From positions 21,951,360-22,015,359 of the forward strand of contig NC_063167.1 in the NCBI RefSeq assembly GCF_023159225.1: DNA of 64,000 nucleotides, in the 5' to 3' direction. A program made the position numbers and the translations under genes. Positions 1 to 11,228 of the stretch are shown here, in pieces. The first letter of the stretch is position 1; every line of letters begins with the position of its first letter. Below the pieces are notes generated by a model that was not told where the DNA came from, did not search any database, and saw only the letters and a program-made list of their open reading frames with translations. The DNA comes from Perognathus longimembris pacificus. Taxonomy: Eukaryota > Chordata > Mammalia > Rodentia > Heteromyidae.

Positions 1-189
1 TTGGACAGAAATTGACCTAGAAAAAGAACAATTTGGAACACATCTGTTATGTGCTTTCAAGGTTTGCTATAAATTGACTCAAAAGTGTGCAATAGCAACA
101 GAGTCATTCACATACAGAAAAGACTAAAACCCAGAAACAGACCCACACATATTCAGTCAATTGATTTTTTTGAATCTTTTTTTTTCTGT

Positions 190-541
190 TTTAGTCAATT
201 GATTTTTTTCCCTGGTAGCCAGTATTGGGACTTGAACTCAGAGATTCTTGCTCTTGCTTGGCTTTTTTGCTCATAAAGGGCACTCTACCACTTGAGTATC
301 ACCTCCATTCTTGCTTTTTGCTGGTTAATTGGAGATAAAAGTCTCTTGGGGGGCTGGGGATATAGCCTAGTGGCAAGAGTGCCTGCCTCGGATACACGAG
401 GCCCTAGGTTTGATTCCCCAGCACCACATATACAGAAAACGGCCAGAAGCGGCGCTGTGGTTCAAGTGGCAGAGTGCTAGCCTTGAGCGGGAAGAAGCCA
501 GGGACAGTGCTCAGGCCCTGAGTCCAAGGCCCAGGACTGGC

Positions 542-576
<35 letters not shown>

Positions 577-655
577 CTTGGATTTGTCTGCTTGGGCTAG
601 CTTCAAATTGAATTTCTCAGATCTGAGCCTCTTGAGTAGCTAGGATTACAGCTAT
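190..655 (-). mobile_element. B1/Geo compound SINE, split by the IDL-Geo at 350-568
   Basis: The right (Geo) half lies in reverse at about 215-330. The B1-like left half continues at 582-655, ending GTAGCTAGGATTACAGC. The break falls at GGAGATAAAAGTCTC, the linker between the two monomers. Confidence 0.8.
350..568 (+). mobile_element. IDL-Geo SINE (full length), nested in a B1/Geo SINE
   Basis: Reference copy. The left ID-like monomer (GGGGCTGGGGATATAGCCTA ... GGTTTGATTCCCCAGCACC) carries pol III A- and B-box motifs of tRNA-Ala type. The right Geo monomer runs from GGCCAGAAGCGGCGCTGTGG to AGGCCCAGGACTGGCC, and a pure A tail of about 29 follows. The target duplication AAAAGTCTCTTGG lies at 337-349 and 569-581. 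Confidence 0.92.
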
Positions 656-682
656 GACCCATCAGAACCCATCAGAACCTGA

Positions 683-890
683 TTTTTTATTTATTTATTT
701 TTTTTGCCAGTCCTGGGCCTTGGATTCAGGGCCTGAGCTTGGCTTCTTTTTGCTCAAGGCTAGCACTCTGCCACTTGAACCACAGCGCCACTTCTGGCCG
801 TTTTCTATATATGTGGTGCTGGGGAATCGAACTCAGGGCTTCATGTATATGAGGCAAGCACTCTTGCCACTAGGCCATATTCCCAGCCCC
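683..890 (-). mobile_element. IDL-Geo SINE
   Basis: Full-length reverse copy with a T-rich tail at 683-707 and CCATATTCCCAGCCCC at its head. Confidence 0.9.
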
Positions 891-1214
891 AAGTCCATTG
901 ATTTTTTGACAAATTTTCCAAAGTGAATAAATGGGGGGAAAGAGTACTCTCTTTTTTTTAATCCAATGACTCTAGAACAATTAAACATGGAGGGAAAAAA
1001 GTGAGCTTCAGAGCTTACTTTATGTGACACACAAAAATTAACGCAAAGACAGATGAAAAGTTTAAAACAGAAGAGCTAATAATATATACCTTCTAGGAAT
1101 AAAAAGAAGAGAAATTTTTGAATTAGGGTGACCTTGGGTTCTTATAACACAAAAGCATAAATTATTTTTTAAAAGTAACAAATGGGCCTCCCCAGAAGTC
1201 ATAATTGGTGCCAA

Positions 1215-1575
1215 ATATGGTGGTCGATGCCCATAAGTCAAACACAAGAACACAAAGTCAAGAAGAGCTTGAGGGGCTGGGAATATGGCCTAGTGGCAAG
1301 AGTGCTTGCCTCCTACACATGAAGCTCTTGGTTCGATTCACCAGCAACACATATATGGAAAACGGCCAAAAGGGGTGCTGTGGCTCAGGTGGCAGAGTGC
1401 TAGCCTTGAGTGGGAAGAAGCCAGGGACGGTGCTCAAGCCCTGAGTCTAAGGCCCAGGACTGGCCAAGAAAAAAAAAAAGAAGATCTTGAGTTCCAGGAC
1501 AGCCTGTGTTGCATAGTAAATTCAGGCCAGCCTTGGCTATACAATAAGACCCTGCTTCAAAAAAAAAGAAAAACT
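1215..1575 (+). mobile_element. B1 SINE split by an IDL-Geo
   Basis: The B1 5' part (ATATGGTGGTCGATGCCCATA) and 3' part (CCAGGACAGCCTGTGTTGCAT to CCCTGCTTCAAAAAAA) flank the IDL-Geo at 1273-1479. Confidence 0.65.
1273..1479 (+). mobile_element. IDL-Geo SINE
   Basis: Full-length copy. The flanks AGAAGAGCTTGA and AGAAGATCTTGA are a target duplication with one mismatch. Confidence 0.9.
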
Positions 1576-1617
1576 TGTATATAATCTATAACATCTATAA
1601 CATCTATAATAACATCT

Positions 1618-1835
1618 ACTATAATAGCATCTACTCAGGAGGCTGAGATCTGAGGATCTTGGTTTGGAGCCAGTCCAGGTAGACAAATAAGAAAAACTCT
1701 TATACTCCCATTAGCCAGCAAAAAGCCAGAAATGAAGGTTTGCACAAGTGATAGAGTGCCAGCCTTGAACAAAATAGCTAAGCAAGACTTTGAGGCCCTG
1801 AGTTCAAAGCCCCAGTATCAGTGCAAGTAAACAAA
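1618..1835 (+). mobile_element. B1/Geo compound SINE (5' truncated)
   Basis: CTACTCAGGAGGCTGAGATC starts the B1-like part. The Geo part runs to CCTGAGTTCAAAGCCCCAGT. Confidence 0.8.
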
Positions 1836-1880
1836 AACCTATAAAATCCAAAACTCTATACTAGATGCACACCTAACTTG

Positions 1881-1980
1881 AACAACAATTCTATGAAACC
1901 CATAATCTACAGATGAGGAAAGTAAGGCTCTGAGAGGTTAAGCAACCTTCTGGGAGTCACCAGCCATCAGGTAGCTATGC
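1881..1980 (-). mobile_element. MIR fragment
   Basis: CAGATGAGGAAAGTAAGGCTC and AGAGGTTAAGCAACCTTCTG match the reverse MIR core. Confidence 0.6.
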
Positions 1981-1989
1981 TAGAAAATG

Positions 1990-3020
1990 AATTCATTCAC
2001 ATGTTCAGTATTGTGCTGGTCTAGCCAACAAACTGTTCCTGTCATCTGCTCCATGCCAGGCCATATGGTGGTCCTGAAGACACAAAGACATGCGGGACAG
2101 AGCCTACAGAGTGCTCACAGGGGACCCGTGACTCCTGAGCTATGGGAGCTGTGCAGCTCCGTCACTCTCTAGTCCCCTCCCTCACTTTGTGGCCCCCTAG
2201 AACCAGCAACAGCCCAGGGACCACTTCTGGAACCACTGTTTTCCTTGGCACTGAGGTGGGAGGCAGAGTGCCCAGCAAGATGGAAAACACGAAGAGGGAA
2301 TGGGGAACATGAGTGGACCCCAGTCCTGGCCCTCCCCCTGCAACCTGTCTGTCCAAGGTGAAAACAGAGAACAGACAGACTACCCCTCCACCCACCCAAC
2401 AGCACATCCAAGCTATTGTTCCCTTGTTGTGTCAGGGAGCCCGGCTGGGGCCTGAGGACAGGCTGGGGCTTCCTCCCCAACTGGCTGTGCTTGGACAGCT
2501 GGAGGAAACAGGCAGCCAGTGAGCCAGCTCTCCTCTCCAACCACAACAAGCGGCCTGGGGGCCAGCCTGATGCCAGAAAGGCCACCCCACTCCACCCGCC
2601 ACTGGCAAAACATGTTTTCTTGTTTTCTGAGGGTGAGGGGAAAGCTTGAACTCATCCTGAGCAAACACAGGCGCTGATAAGCATGGTCAGTACAGGCTAC
2701 CAGGCTGCCAGCCGGAGCTGCAGTCAGGGTAGGCAGGGCCAGGCTGACCCAGGAGGTCCCTCTAGTCAGACTCTTGACTCAGAGTCAGGGTGGAGAAATA
2801 GAAAAGCTCCTTCCTGGCCACTCTAGAGACCAAGCACCCAACGCAAGTCTTCCTTCTCTGAAAAGAGCAAACCGCAGGGGCTATTGCGTATAATTGCACA
2901 CTTGGAAAGCACAGCAGGCTCTCCTGGGTGCTGGTTCCCAGCCAGTGTGTGCCCCCTCTCCTTAGCAGCACCACCACCTTCTGTAATCCCAGATGACGTG
3001 ACAATTAAGGATTGTTACTC
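1990..3020. other. Intergenic, no gene recognised
   Basis: Unique sequence of moderate GC content. Several overlapping frames of 60-138 codons on both strands lack splice context or similarity known to me. A weak reverse L2-like stretch lies at about 2,050-2,130. Confidence 0.5.
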
Positions 3021-3024
3021 ATGA

Positions 3025-3090
3025 CCTGTTTCAGGTTAGGAAAACTGAGGTTCAGCAAGGCTAAGCAAGGTCACAGCCATATGTGTCTGG
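3025..3090 (-). mobile_element. MIR fragment
   Basis: GGAAAACTGAGGTTCAGCAAGGCTAAG is the reverse MIR core. Confidence 0.5.
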
Positions 3091-3117
3091 TTTGATATAA
3101 GTCCACAACTGCAACTA

Positions 3118-3240
3118 AGTGTGGTTACACACACCTGTAATCCCAGCCAAGAGGGAGGTAGGGGCAGAAGGATCACCAGTTCAAGACCAGCCTGGGCCAA
3201 GTTAGGGAGACCCTATCTCAAAACCAAAATCAAAATAAAC
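3118..3240 (+). mobile_element. B1 SINE
   Basis: GTGGTTACACACACCTGTAAT to GAGACCCTATCTCAAAA, a near full-length B1. Confidence 0.75.
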
Positions 3241-3247
3241 CCATACA

Positions 3248-3610
3248 GCCAAGTGCTCACTGGTAGCTTATATGTGCAATCCTAGCTACTCAGGAGGCTG
3301 AGATCTGAGGATCTCAGTTGGAAGCCAGCCCAGGCAGGAAAGGTCATGATAATCTTTTCTCCAGTTAATCACCAAAAAAAGTCAGAAGTAGCTGTGGCTC
3401 AAGCAATAGAGCACTACCCTTGAGCAAAAGAAGCTCAGGCACAGGGTTCAGGCCCTGAGTTCAAACTCCATGATGGACAGACACCCCCCCCCCACACACA
3501 CACACAAAACATGAAGGTGGAGGTGTGGCTCAAGTGAGCTAACCCTGAGCAAAAAAGTCAGGTAAGAGCATGAGGCCCAGAGGGTAAGCCCCAATACAAG
3601 AACAAAAAGT
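3248..3610 (+). mobile_element. B1/Geo SINE followed by a second Geo monomer
   Basis: The compound SINE at 3,248-3,480 is followed by a C-run and (CA)n tail (3,482-3,507). A second Geo-like monomer follows (GGAGGTGTGGCTCAAGTGAG, about 3,515-3,605). This suggests a trimer or a second insertion. Confidence 0.75.
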
Positions 3611-3782
3611 TTAAAATCAATAAATCAACAAATACAATCCTCAGCTTCCTGCCCAACAAGTACATGTTGCTTTATCATGCCCTGACCAGTCCCTCATATT
3701 TACAGTGTTTAGTTCACACTGCTCTTACCATGCTACTGTATTGGCTTCCTAGAGCACATGCAGGAGCCATTATCTACTAGAT

Positions 3783-3935
3783 ATCTCCCCTCTCCTCTCT
3801 TCCTTCTCCCCTCTCCCTGTCCTTCTCTTTTCCCTATTCCCTATTTCCTCCCCCCTTCTCTATTTTCCCCTCTCCCTTCTCCTCTGTCTCTGTCTCTCCC
3901 TCCCTTCCCCCCACCTCTCTCTCTCCCACCACTCA
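3783..3935. repeat. Polypyrimidine tract (CT/CCT-rich)
   Basis: About 150 bases almost wholly C and T on the plus strand. It is not a clean tandem repeat. Confidence 0.85.
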
Positions 3936-4814
3936 ACAGGAAGGTCACAAAAGATCAGTTAAGTTAGTATCCCAAATGGGAGGTAACAATTTGAGTGCCC
4001 ACAAATTCAGGATGCACTCTGGAGAGGCACCTCCTCCAGCCCCCTAAAGAAGAAAGGACACTGGAATATTTATCCAAGCCTGCTCCTGGCACTTTAACCC
4101 TCTAAGCTTCCACACTGCCCTGGGACTGGACTGCGCATGCTCCTGCAGCCAGAGGAAATCCATACAGACAGCAGAGGTGTGAGTCCACAGCAGACAGAAG
4201 TGCAAGTACACAGCATGCAGAGTGGTTGGAGCCAAGGAGCTATGGGAGGGTGCTGACATCCCCTGCTACAGCTGGTGAAACAGAGGGCATCGTCCCATTG
4301 TGCAGATATAACCAGGGTTCCTTCCTCCTCAGGTCTAAGGAAGAAGACCTCTTTCCAAGAGCCAAATTTCCCCTTCCCTCCAACCCTCATAGGCTCTGGA
4401 CACCACTACCACCACCACCCACACACACACCCCACATCCAGAGATTATAATCAATCCCCATGCACCTTCCAGCAGGTCTCCATGGAGCTCTTGTGAAAAT
4501 CAGGGCCCTGTTGGTCTAGGAGCTCACCAGGATGCAGGAGTGCACAGGTAGAGACCACAGAGGCATTTCACACACAGAGGAAAGAGTTAACAGCCAAGAC
4601 ACCTGTCCAACTTTGACACACAGCTTTCTTTCAATTCCAAGTCTTTGGAAAACAGAGAGTGAGGATCCTATCACTGGAATTTACAACAGAGACCAGGCAG
4701 GCATGCCCTAGTCTCTGTTGCTTCAAGATTTGCAAGTATACAGCAATGTCCTGTAGTGGAGTTAGGAGTGGTCTATCCAGATGTGGGCAATAAGGAAGTG
4801 TGCTGTTTTGTGTC

Positions 4815-4815
<1 letters not shown>
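3936..4815. other. Intergenic, no gene recognised
   Basis: Unique sequence without a convincing exon or repeat. Confidence 0.5.

Positions 4816-4870
<55 letters not shown>
4816..4870. repeat. (TG)n microsatellite
   Basis: About 27 TG units at the 3' tail of the adjoining reverse B1/Geo SINE. Confidence 0.95.
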
Positions 4871-4871
<1 letters not shown>

Positions 4872-5068
4872 CAATACTAGAGCTTGAACGCAGGGCCTTA
4901 CACTCTCAGTTGGCTTTTACTCAAGACTGGAACTCTACTACTTGAGCCACACCTCTGCTTCCAGCTTTCTGCTGGTTAATTAGAGATAAGAGTCTTACAG
5001 ACTTTTCTGGCCAGGCTGTCTTTGAACCTCAGTCCTCAGATCTCAGTCCCCTGAGTAGCTAGGCTCTG
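4871..5068 (-). mobile_element. B1/Geo compound SINE
   Basis: Reverse copy with the Geo half (GAGCTTGAACGCAGGGCCTT) next to the TG run and the B1-like half ending in GTAGCTAGG. Confidence 0.8.
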
Positions 5069-6100
5069 CCCTCCCAGTCTATAACTGGGGCAGATGTTAT
5101 GAGCCAGGCAGCTCTATTCCCACCAAAGCAGGATGCTACTTCACAAAGTCCATCTTCCACACATGGATCTGCCTAGAAACCATACTCTAAGCTGGCATCA
5201 GCACTGACTCTTGGCACCTAAGATTCTGGAGACCCAAGGACCTTAGCCCAGGGCTTATTTGAGAAGTGTTCAATGTGAGTTCTCTGGGTTCCTGTTCTCT
5301 CAACAATAGCCCAAGCCTACAGCTCTGACTTTACCATCCTCAGCTCTATGTTTGCTCAGTCCTTCCTTATTCAACTACACACTGCTTTCTTCCCTCAAAG
5401 CCCTGGCCTGAGACTCCAACCCAAAAGGGCCTGTCCTTCTGCCAATCTATCTCTGAGAGCACACCATATGAGCAAAAAGCACAACCCCTGCAGCACTCAG
5501 GAAGGTGATCTCTCACCTGTGTGTGGCCATCCATCAACCTTGAACCCACTGTGAAATTCAGTACTACGAGATCTGGTCTTTAGCACCTAGGGCTTATCTG
5601 AAATTACATCATGGCTCCTTTTTCTAGGTTGAGGGTCTGTCCTCCTCCACTGGAAAGGGAAGGAAGCCTAGTCCATTTTATTCCCTGCCACATCCTCAGT
5701 GCCCAGGGCAGGGCCTGGAACACACTTGGCATTCAGCAGCTGTCAGCTAGATAAAAGAAGTAAGGGGGTTTTCCTCAGCCCACAGTTTGGTCTCAGAGGC
5801 TCAGATCCCCCTGGGTCAGCCTCAACACCCAAAGGCTCTCGGTCTCTCAGCCTTGGCTTCCTCTGAAGCACAGCTGCCTGTCATCTCACAGAGAACCTTG
5901 GACTTTTCTGCCACTCCATGCCATGTCCACCAATCCCTGATGTGACCTGCTGTGACCTGCTGTGACCTCCTCTCCCCAAGCTCTCCCCAGTCCCTGACAG
6001 AGCTTTCTCAATCTGTCAAACCGATCTGCAGCCCTACAGATAGAAACATCAGAGCTGGAAGACCAGAGCCATGACCCTGAAATCACAACCCAACCACCCA
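5069..6100. other. Intergenic, no gene recognised
   Basis: Unique sequence except for the L2-like tail at 5,680-5,762. GTGACCTGCT/C is present in three tandem copies at about 5,941-5,970. Confidence 0.5.
5680..5762 (+). mobile_element. L2 LINE 3'-end fragment
   Basis: CAGGGCAGGGCCTGGAACAC followed by TTGGCATTCAGCAGCTG resembles the tail of L2. Short and low certainty. Confidence 0.4.
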
Positions 6101-6180
6101 CGTGACTCTAGACTAGTTACTTAACCTCTCAGGGTCAGTGGTTTTTCATCAACAGAATGGCAAATGGAACAGTAGACACC
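6101..6180 (+). mobile_element. MIR fragment
   Basis: GACTAGTTACTTAACCTCTC followed by a CATCAACAGAATGGCAAATG block matches the MIR core. Confidence 0.55.
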
Positions 6181-6341
6181 TCAGGGGCTCCTGATTAAAT
6201 AGGTAAAGAAAGCATGTGTAGTGAATATGCCATAGCATTTATCCCTGTTCATTCTAAAAATGCTTTTACAATAGTCCAGAGGAAAAATTGCAGTTAACTC
6301 AGCTTCCCAAAGCTTCCAAGGATCCCTAGAAAAATGTACTT

Positions 6342-6498
6342 AGGGCTGGGACTATGGCCTAGTGGTAGAGTGATCGCCTCATATACATGAAGCCCTGGGT
6401 TTGATTCCTCAGCACCACATATACAGAAAAGTCCAGAAGTGGCACTGTGGCTCAAATGATAGAGTGCTATCCCTGAGCAAAAAGAAGCCAGGACAGTA
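6342..6498 (+). mobile_element. IDL-Geo SINE, 3' truncated
   Basis: Starts GGGCTGGGACTATGGCCTAG and stops at AAGCCAGGACAGTA without a tail. Confidence 0.85.
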
Positions 6499-6598
6499 GG
6501 GTTGTAGAGAACTCAGATTGAGAAACACTTGTCTAACCCCCACTCATCATGCATTAGGGCTGACTCCAATTCTTCCTATTCCCAAACATAAGCCTTTG

Positions 6599-6818
6599 GG
6601 GCTGGGGATATGGCCTAGTGGCAAGAGTGCTTGCCTCGTATGCATGAAGCCTTGGGTTCAATTCCCCAGCACCACATATACAGAAAGCGGCCAGAAGTGG
6701 CGCTGTGGCTCAAGTGGCAGAGTGCTAGCCTTGAGCAAAAAGAAGCCAGGGACAGTGCTCAGGCCCTGAGTCCAAGCCCCAGGACTGGCAAAAAGCAAAA
6801 CAAAACAAAACAAAAAAC
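6599..6818 (+). mobile_element. IDL-Geo SINE with intact target duplication
   Basis: Full length, with a tail of (CAAAA)n. The duplication AAACATAAGCCTTTG lies at 6584-6598 and 6819-6833 and is perfect, so this is a young copy. Confidence 0.93.
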
Positions 6819-6933
6819 AAACATAAGCCTTTGTTGTAGATTCTGCAATGTTTCTCATGAGTTGGAGTCACTCTCTCTCATTTGCTGGATCTGAGCTAGC
6901 TGTAGCCTTCTCTGCCCAACAAAATATAGTAGA

Positions 6934-7156
6934 GGGGCTGGGAATATGGCTTAGCGGTAGAATGCTTGCCTAGCATGCATGAAGCCCTGGGTTTGATTCC
7001 TCAGCACCACATACACAGAAAAGGCCAGAAGTGGTGCTATGGCTCAAGAGGTAGAGTGTTAGCCTTGAGCAAAAAGGAAGTCAGGGACAGTGCTCAGGCC
7101 CTGAGTTCAAGCCCCAGGACTAGCGAAAAAATAATAATAAATAATAATAATATAAA
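6934..7156 (+). mobile_element. IDL-Geo SINE with (AAT)n tail
   Basis: Full length. The left monomer reads TTGCCTAGCATGCATGAAGC, closer to the ancestral ID sequence than younger copies. The tail is AATAATAAT repeats. Confidence 0.9.
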
Positions 7157-7745
7157 TGCTTGAGACAAGGCTCCAGGGGGTTGCATGTTTGTGTCTCTTC
7201 CCATGCACCTCCAACCGAGCCAAGATAACAAACTGGGGCAGCCTGGGGGAGGGGGAAAAGATTAATAAGTGGAGCACAGCCTGGCCACACCATCCCATGG
7301 GCTGAGGCACTCAGGGGCAGCCAACAACCCACCGGTCCCAAACCTGTGAATGAGCTGATTTGTGGTTAGCAGAGATGCTTACACAAACTCAAGTTCACTT
7401 AGTAAACATCAAGTGCTATGAAAGCCATAGATTCTCACTGCAGTGTATACCATGGAGCTTTTGTGGCTTTTACATAGCAAGGCCTGACTGCTAACACTTC
7501 CCAGTGGTCTACTGGACCCATGACGGTTCCTCTACCAGTGACTACCCAGCTTCTCTTTATCCCATCTCCTCCAACAGAAATCTGAAACCTTTTAAAAATG
7601 TGTCCACATTTTAAAATTTCTGTGTGTGTACTTGAACCCTAGGAACAAACTTCTGGATCTACCTCAAAGTATTCCAAAGTTCCTCCCAGGTTCATTTTTA
7701 TGTTCATCTAAAAGTGCACTTCAAAGCACTTCAAAGTCAGAAAAT
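7157..7745. other. Intergenic, no gene recognised
   Basis: Unique sequence; nothing recognised. Confidence 0.5.
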
Positions 7746-7751
7746 CCAAAA

Positions 7752-7970
7752 TGAAGCTGGATGCCAGGGGTTCATGCCTCAGGAGGCTGAGATCTGAAGA
7801 TCTTGATTCTCAGCCATCCCTGGCAGGAAAGTCCATGAGATTCATACTTCCAATTAACCACCAAAATAGTGGAAGTGTAGCTGTGATTCAAGCAGTAAAG
7901 AGAGAGAAGGGGGGCCCCAGAGGCAGCAGATAGCCACTGGGTTCAAGCCCCAGGACCAACACAAAATAAA
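7752..7970 (+). mobile_element. B1/Geo compound SINE, diverged
   Basis: GCTGGATGCCAGGGGTTCATG start, AATTAACCACCAAAATAGTG linker, and a Geo half ending TTCAAGCCCCAGGACC. Confidence 0.75.
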
Positions 7971-8421
7971 AAGCTTTCTTTTTTCTTTCTCTCTACACAG
8001 GACACGAACCTCCCCTCTCTATAGCCTCACTCCCCCTCATCTGCTGTGTAAAAACTGCTGCCAGATGGTGACAATTGAGTTTCCTCAGGTTGGACATGAC
8101 TCCCCACGCTGGCTCCATATCGCTGGCCTGCATGCCTCCAACAGTTAGCTCCCTGCCAACAGCCATGCCTCTCTATTCTTCCCTCCATACCAGCCATGGT
8201 GCCCTGTCCACCCATTTCCTTCCAACCTGGCATCTCCTCTCTTCCAGGAACTGTGCTAAGAAAAAGAAATCATAATCTACTCATAAGGAATTCAGTAAAC
8301 AGAAGGGCTAGGCATTCCAGCACAGGGAACAGAGCGGTGATAGTAGGAAGTGGGTGTTTTATGTACCATTTACTTTACCTTATACAATACTTGAAGTCCT
8401 TGCAAGAGACTATTGAGTTTT

Positions 8422-8640
8422 TTTTTTAATCTTTTTTTTTTAATTTTTGGCCAGTCCTGGGGCTTGGACTCAGGGCCTGAGCACTGTCACTGGCTTCTTT
8501 TTGCTCAAGGCTAGCACTCTGCCACTTGAGCCACAGCGCCACTTCTGGCCATTTTCTACATATGTGGTGCTGGGGAATTGAACCCTGGGCCTCATGTATA
8601 CGAGGCAAGCACTCTTGCCACTAGGCCATATCCCCAGCCC
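8422..8640 (-). mobile_element. IDL-Geo SINE with target duplication
   Basis: Full-length reverse copy. GACTATTGAGTTTT occurs at about 8,408-8,421 and 8,641-8,654. Confidence 0.92.
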
Positions 8641-8654
8641 GACTATTGAGTTTT

Positions 8655-8726
8655 ATTGTGCCCCTTTTTCAGTACTGGGGATTGAACCCAGGTTTCACTC
8701 AACTATTGAGCTACATCTCCAGCCCT
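8655..8726 (-). mobile_element. ID-like monomer
   Basis: GTACTGGGGATTGAACCCAGG through GAGCTACATCTCCAGCCC, a reverse tRNA-Ala-derived monomer. Confidence 0.7.
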
Positions 8727-8729
8727 GTA

Positions 8730-8800
8730 TCCATTCTGACAGATGAGAAAACAGAAGCGCAGAAAGTTCAAGTGCCTTGTCCCAGCTATAGCTCATATAT
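8730..8800 (-). mobile_element. MIR fragment
   Basis: CAGATGAGAAAACAGAAGCGCAG then TGCCTTGTCCCAGC. Confidence 0.5.
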
Positions 8801-8898
8801 ACCAACATCTTGCAGTTGGTCCTCAAACCCAGGTTCTTCCTCTGCTCTAAAGAGCCTTTCATGTTATAATCCTGACCCTCCTTTAGTCAGAACTCCAG

Positions 8899-8950
<52 letters not shown>
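8899..8950. repeat. (CA)n microsatellite
   Basis: About 26 uninterrupted CA units. Confidence 0.95.
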
Positions 8951-8952
<2 letters not shown>

Positions 8953-10650
8953 CCAATAGAATGAAAGCAAATCTCCTTAGCATGGATTTTGGGGCCTTGT
9001 GTGATGCTATACCTATTGCAGGCCAGCACGCCCCAGGCTTTCCCAGTTTATGTCAAATGAGAGGTCCTCCCTCCCATCCAGACTTACCTGCTCTTTAAAC
9101 CCCAGCCCTGGCGCACCTTCTCCAGAAGTCTTCTCTTCTTCTGGGATGCTCCTGCGTCCCCACAGCTCTATCAGGCCCTCTTCCAGTCCCTGCCAGTCCT
9201 CCACATGGGACTGAAAGGTATATGAGAGAGGCAAAGCATGACTCTCTAGATTCCTAGATGCATCCCACAGGGGGCTTATACTTAGTAGTTGCAGAACCAA
9301 GGACACCTGGATTCAATTGGATTGGATTGGATTGGAATGGACTGAATGATGGACAAAACAAAGAGATGAACCCAATCCAGACCCCAAAATTGACTGTGGA
9401 TTTCTTAAGCATCTATCATCTGTGCTCAGTGAGGATCCTTGGTGGTAAATAGTAACAACTCAAGCTATCTCCAAGTAGAAGAAATATTGAGGGAAAATAA
9501 ATTTTCAATAGGATGACTTAAAGTGAGTTTCAGAGATAGCAGGGATGAGAAGTTCCAAATGAGGTGACACTGTGGGCATCAAATCTACAGAAGGCCACAG
9601 CAGGTGGCATGCTTCTAGGCATGACATCTTTGAATGACCCCTCTGTTTTCCCTGTATGTCTGGGTCGTTCTGTCTGGATTCAGAGTCCTGACCCTACATG
9701 ACATGGCCCTAGTGAAATAGCCCAAAATGGGAAAGAAGAAAAATCTTGTTGCCCTGGAACTACATAGTTTTCTTCCTCCCACGACTCACAAAAGATACCC
9801 TTAAAACAAGGAAGGGACTTGGGGTGCTGGGCAGCCAAAAGTCTATGAGCAAAAGCAACAATAGCCTACTCTCAAAAGTGCTTACTGTTTGGAGGCAGAC
9901 ATCATCTAATCCAATGGCTCCCAGTGTTACCAATAGAACACTATGAGGCCAGATAATACTATGCAGTCAAATAAGTTGTCTGAGAAAAGCAATGATCTTG
10001 GATTTCTTCATCTGAGGATTCCACAGAACTTCTCATATACAATGTGACCTGTGACTGTCCAGGGTGGGTGAGACCATAGCTTTTTCCTGTCTCACTTGAC
10101 CACACAGCTCCTTTTTGGAGGGTGTTTTCTGTAGGGCTTACATTCAGCATGGGAACCCAACTCAGAAAACCACCCTGCTCATTTTCAAACAAGGAAACAG
10201 AGGAACATTCCTGGCCCCTGAAGGAACCAGTCCCCAGGAGGAGATGGCAAAGATGGAGGGCAGGACTTGGGCCAACTTCCACTTAGACTCTCTCTAGCCC
10301 AGCCCCCCCTGCCCATTCTGCCTGCTGACATGAGCTCACCCTCCAGGTGCAGCTGAACAATGTACCCCACCCCCATGCCTCCAGTTCTCACTTCCATTCT
10401 CAGGAAACCTGAGGAATGAGGAAAGGGGACAGTATCATGGGCAGCTGTGGACAGCCAGACCAGCTACCCAGCTGCCTCTGTGAAGCGCTCTTCAGATGTG
10501 AAGGGTTATTGTTCTATTGGACACCAAATACGAAACACCTCCTTTTCCTAAGTGACTTCTCAGGTAGGGCTCAATTAGCCAAACAAAAGCCCTGAAGATG
10601 CCCAAACCTCCTCCTCTACATAAAGGCAGTTTAGCAACCACCTCATTATT
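8951..10650. other. Intergenic, no gene recognised
   Basis: Unique sequence. It includes a tiny (ATTGG)n run at about 9,316-9,340. No exon recognised. Confidence 0.5.
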
Positions 10651-10666
10651 CAAGCATAGGTCCTTT

Positions 10667-10880
10667 TTTTTTTTTTTTTTTTTTTTTTTGGCCAGTCCTG
10701 GGCCTTGGACTCAGGGCCTGAGCACTGTCCCTGGCTTCTTCCCGCTCAAGGCTAGCACTCTGCCACTTGAGCCACAGCGCAGCTTCTGGCCGTTTTCTGT
10801 ATATGTGGTGCTGGGGAATCGAACCTAGGGCCTCGTGTATCTGAGGCAGGCACTCTTGCCACTAGGCTATATCCCCAGCC
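10667..10880 (-). mobile_element. IDL-Geo SINE with intact target duplication
   Basis: Full-length reverse copy with a pure T tail. CAAGCATAGGTCCTTT is duplicated exactly at 10651-10666 and 10881-10896. Confidence 0.93.
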
Positions 10881-11228
10881 CAAGCATAGGTCCTTTGACA
10901 AGAAGGTTTCTGGGAGTGGGAAATATCCTGCCCAAGGGGCTGTATGATACTGGTGAAATCATTTGGTACATGACAGGACAGGCGGGGATACTGAGAAGGT
11001 GCCCCAAGGCCCTTTGCCTGTATTGACAATTTCGTATGGCCTGCTAATGATGCTATAAATATCTAAATGGCTCTCGGTAGAAAAAGAGGCTATCCCACCC
11101 CTCTATCTAGCAACTAGTCAAAGTACCCTTTCCAAATAAATTGTATCTGTAATTCCCCTGAAGTACTGGTAAGCACAGCTTTCTCCATCTTAACACCTGT
11201 GAAACCATAATCTAGCTAACCCTGGGGA

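Noticed and set aside
9316..9340. (ATTGG)n run
   Set aside because: Only about five imperfect units; too short to treat as a feature.
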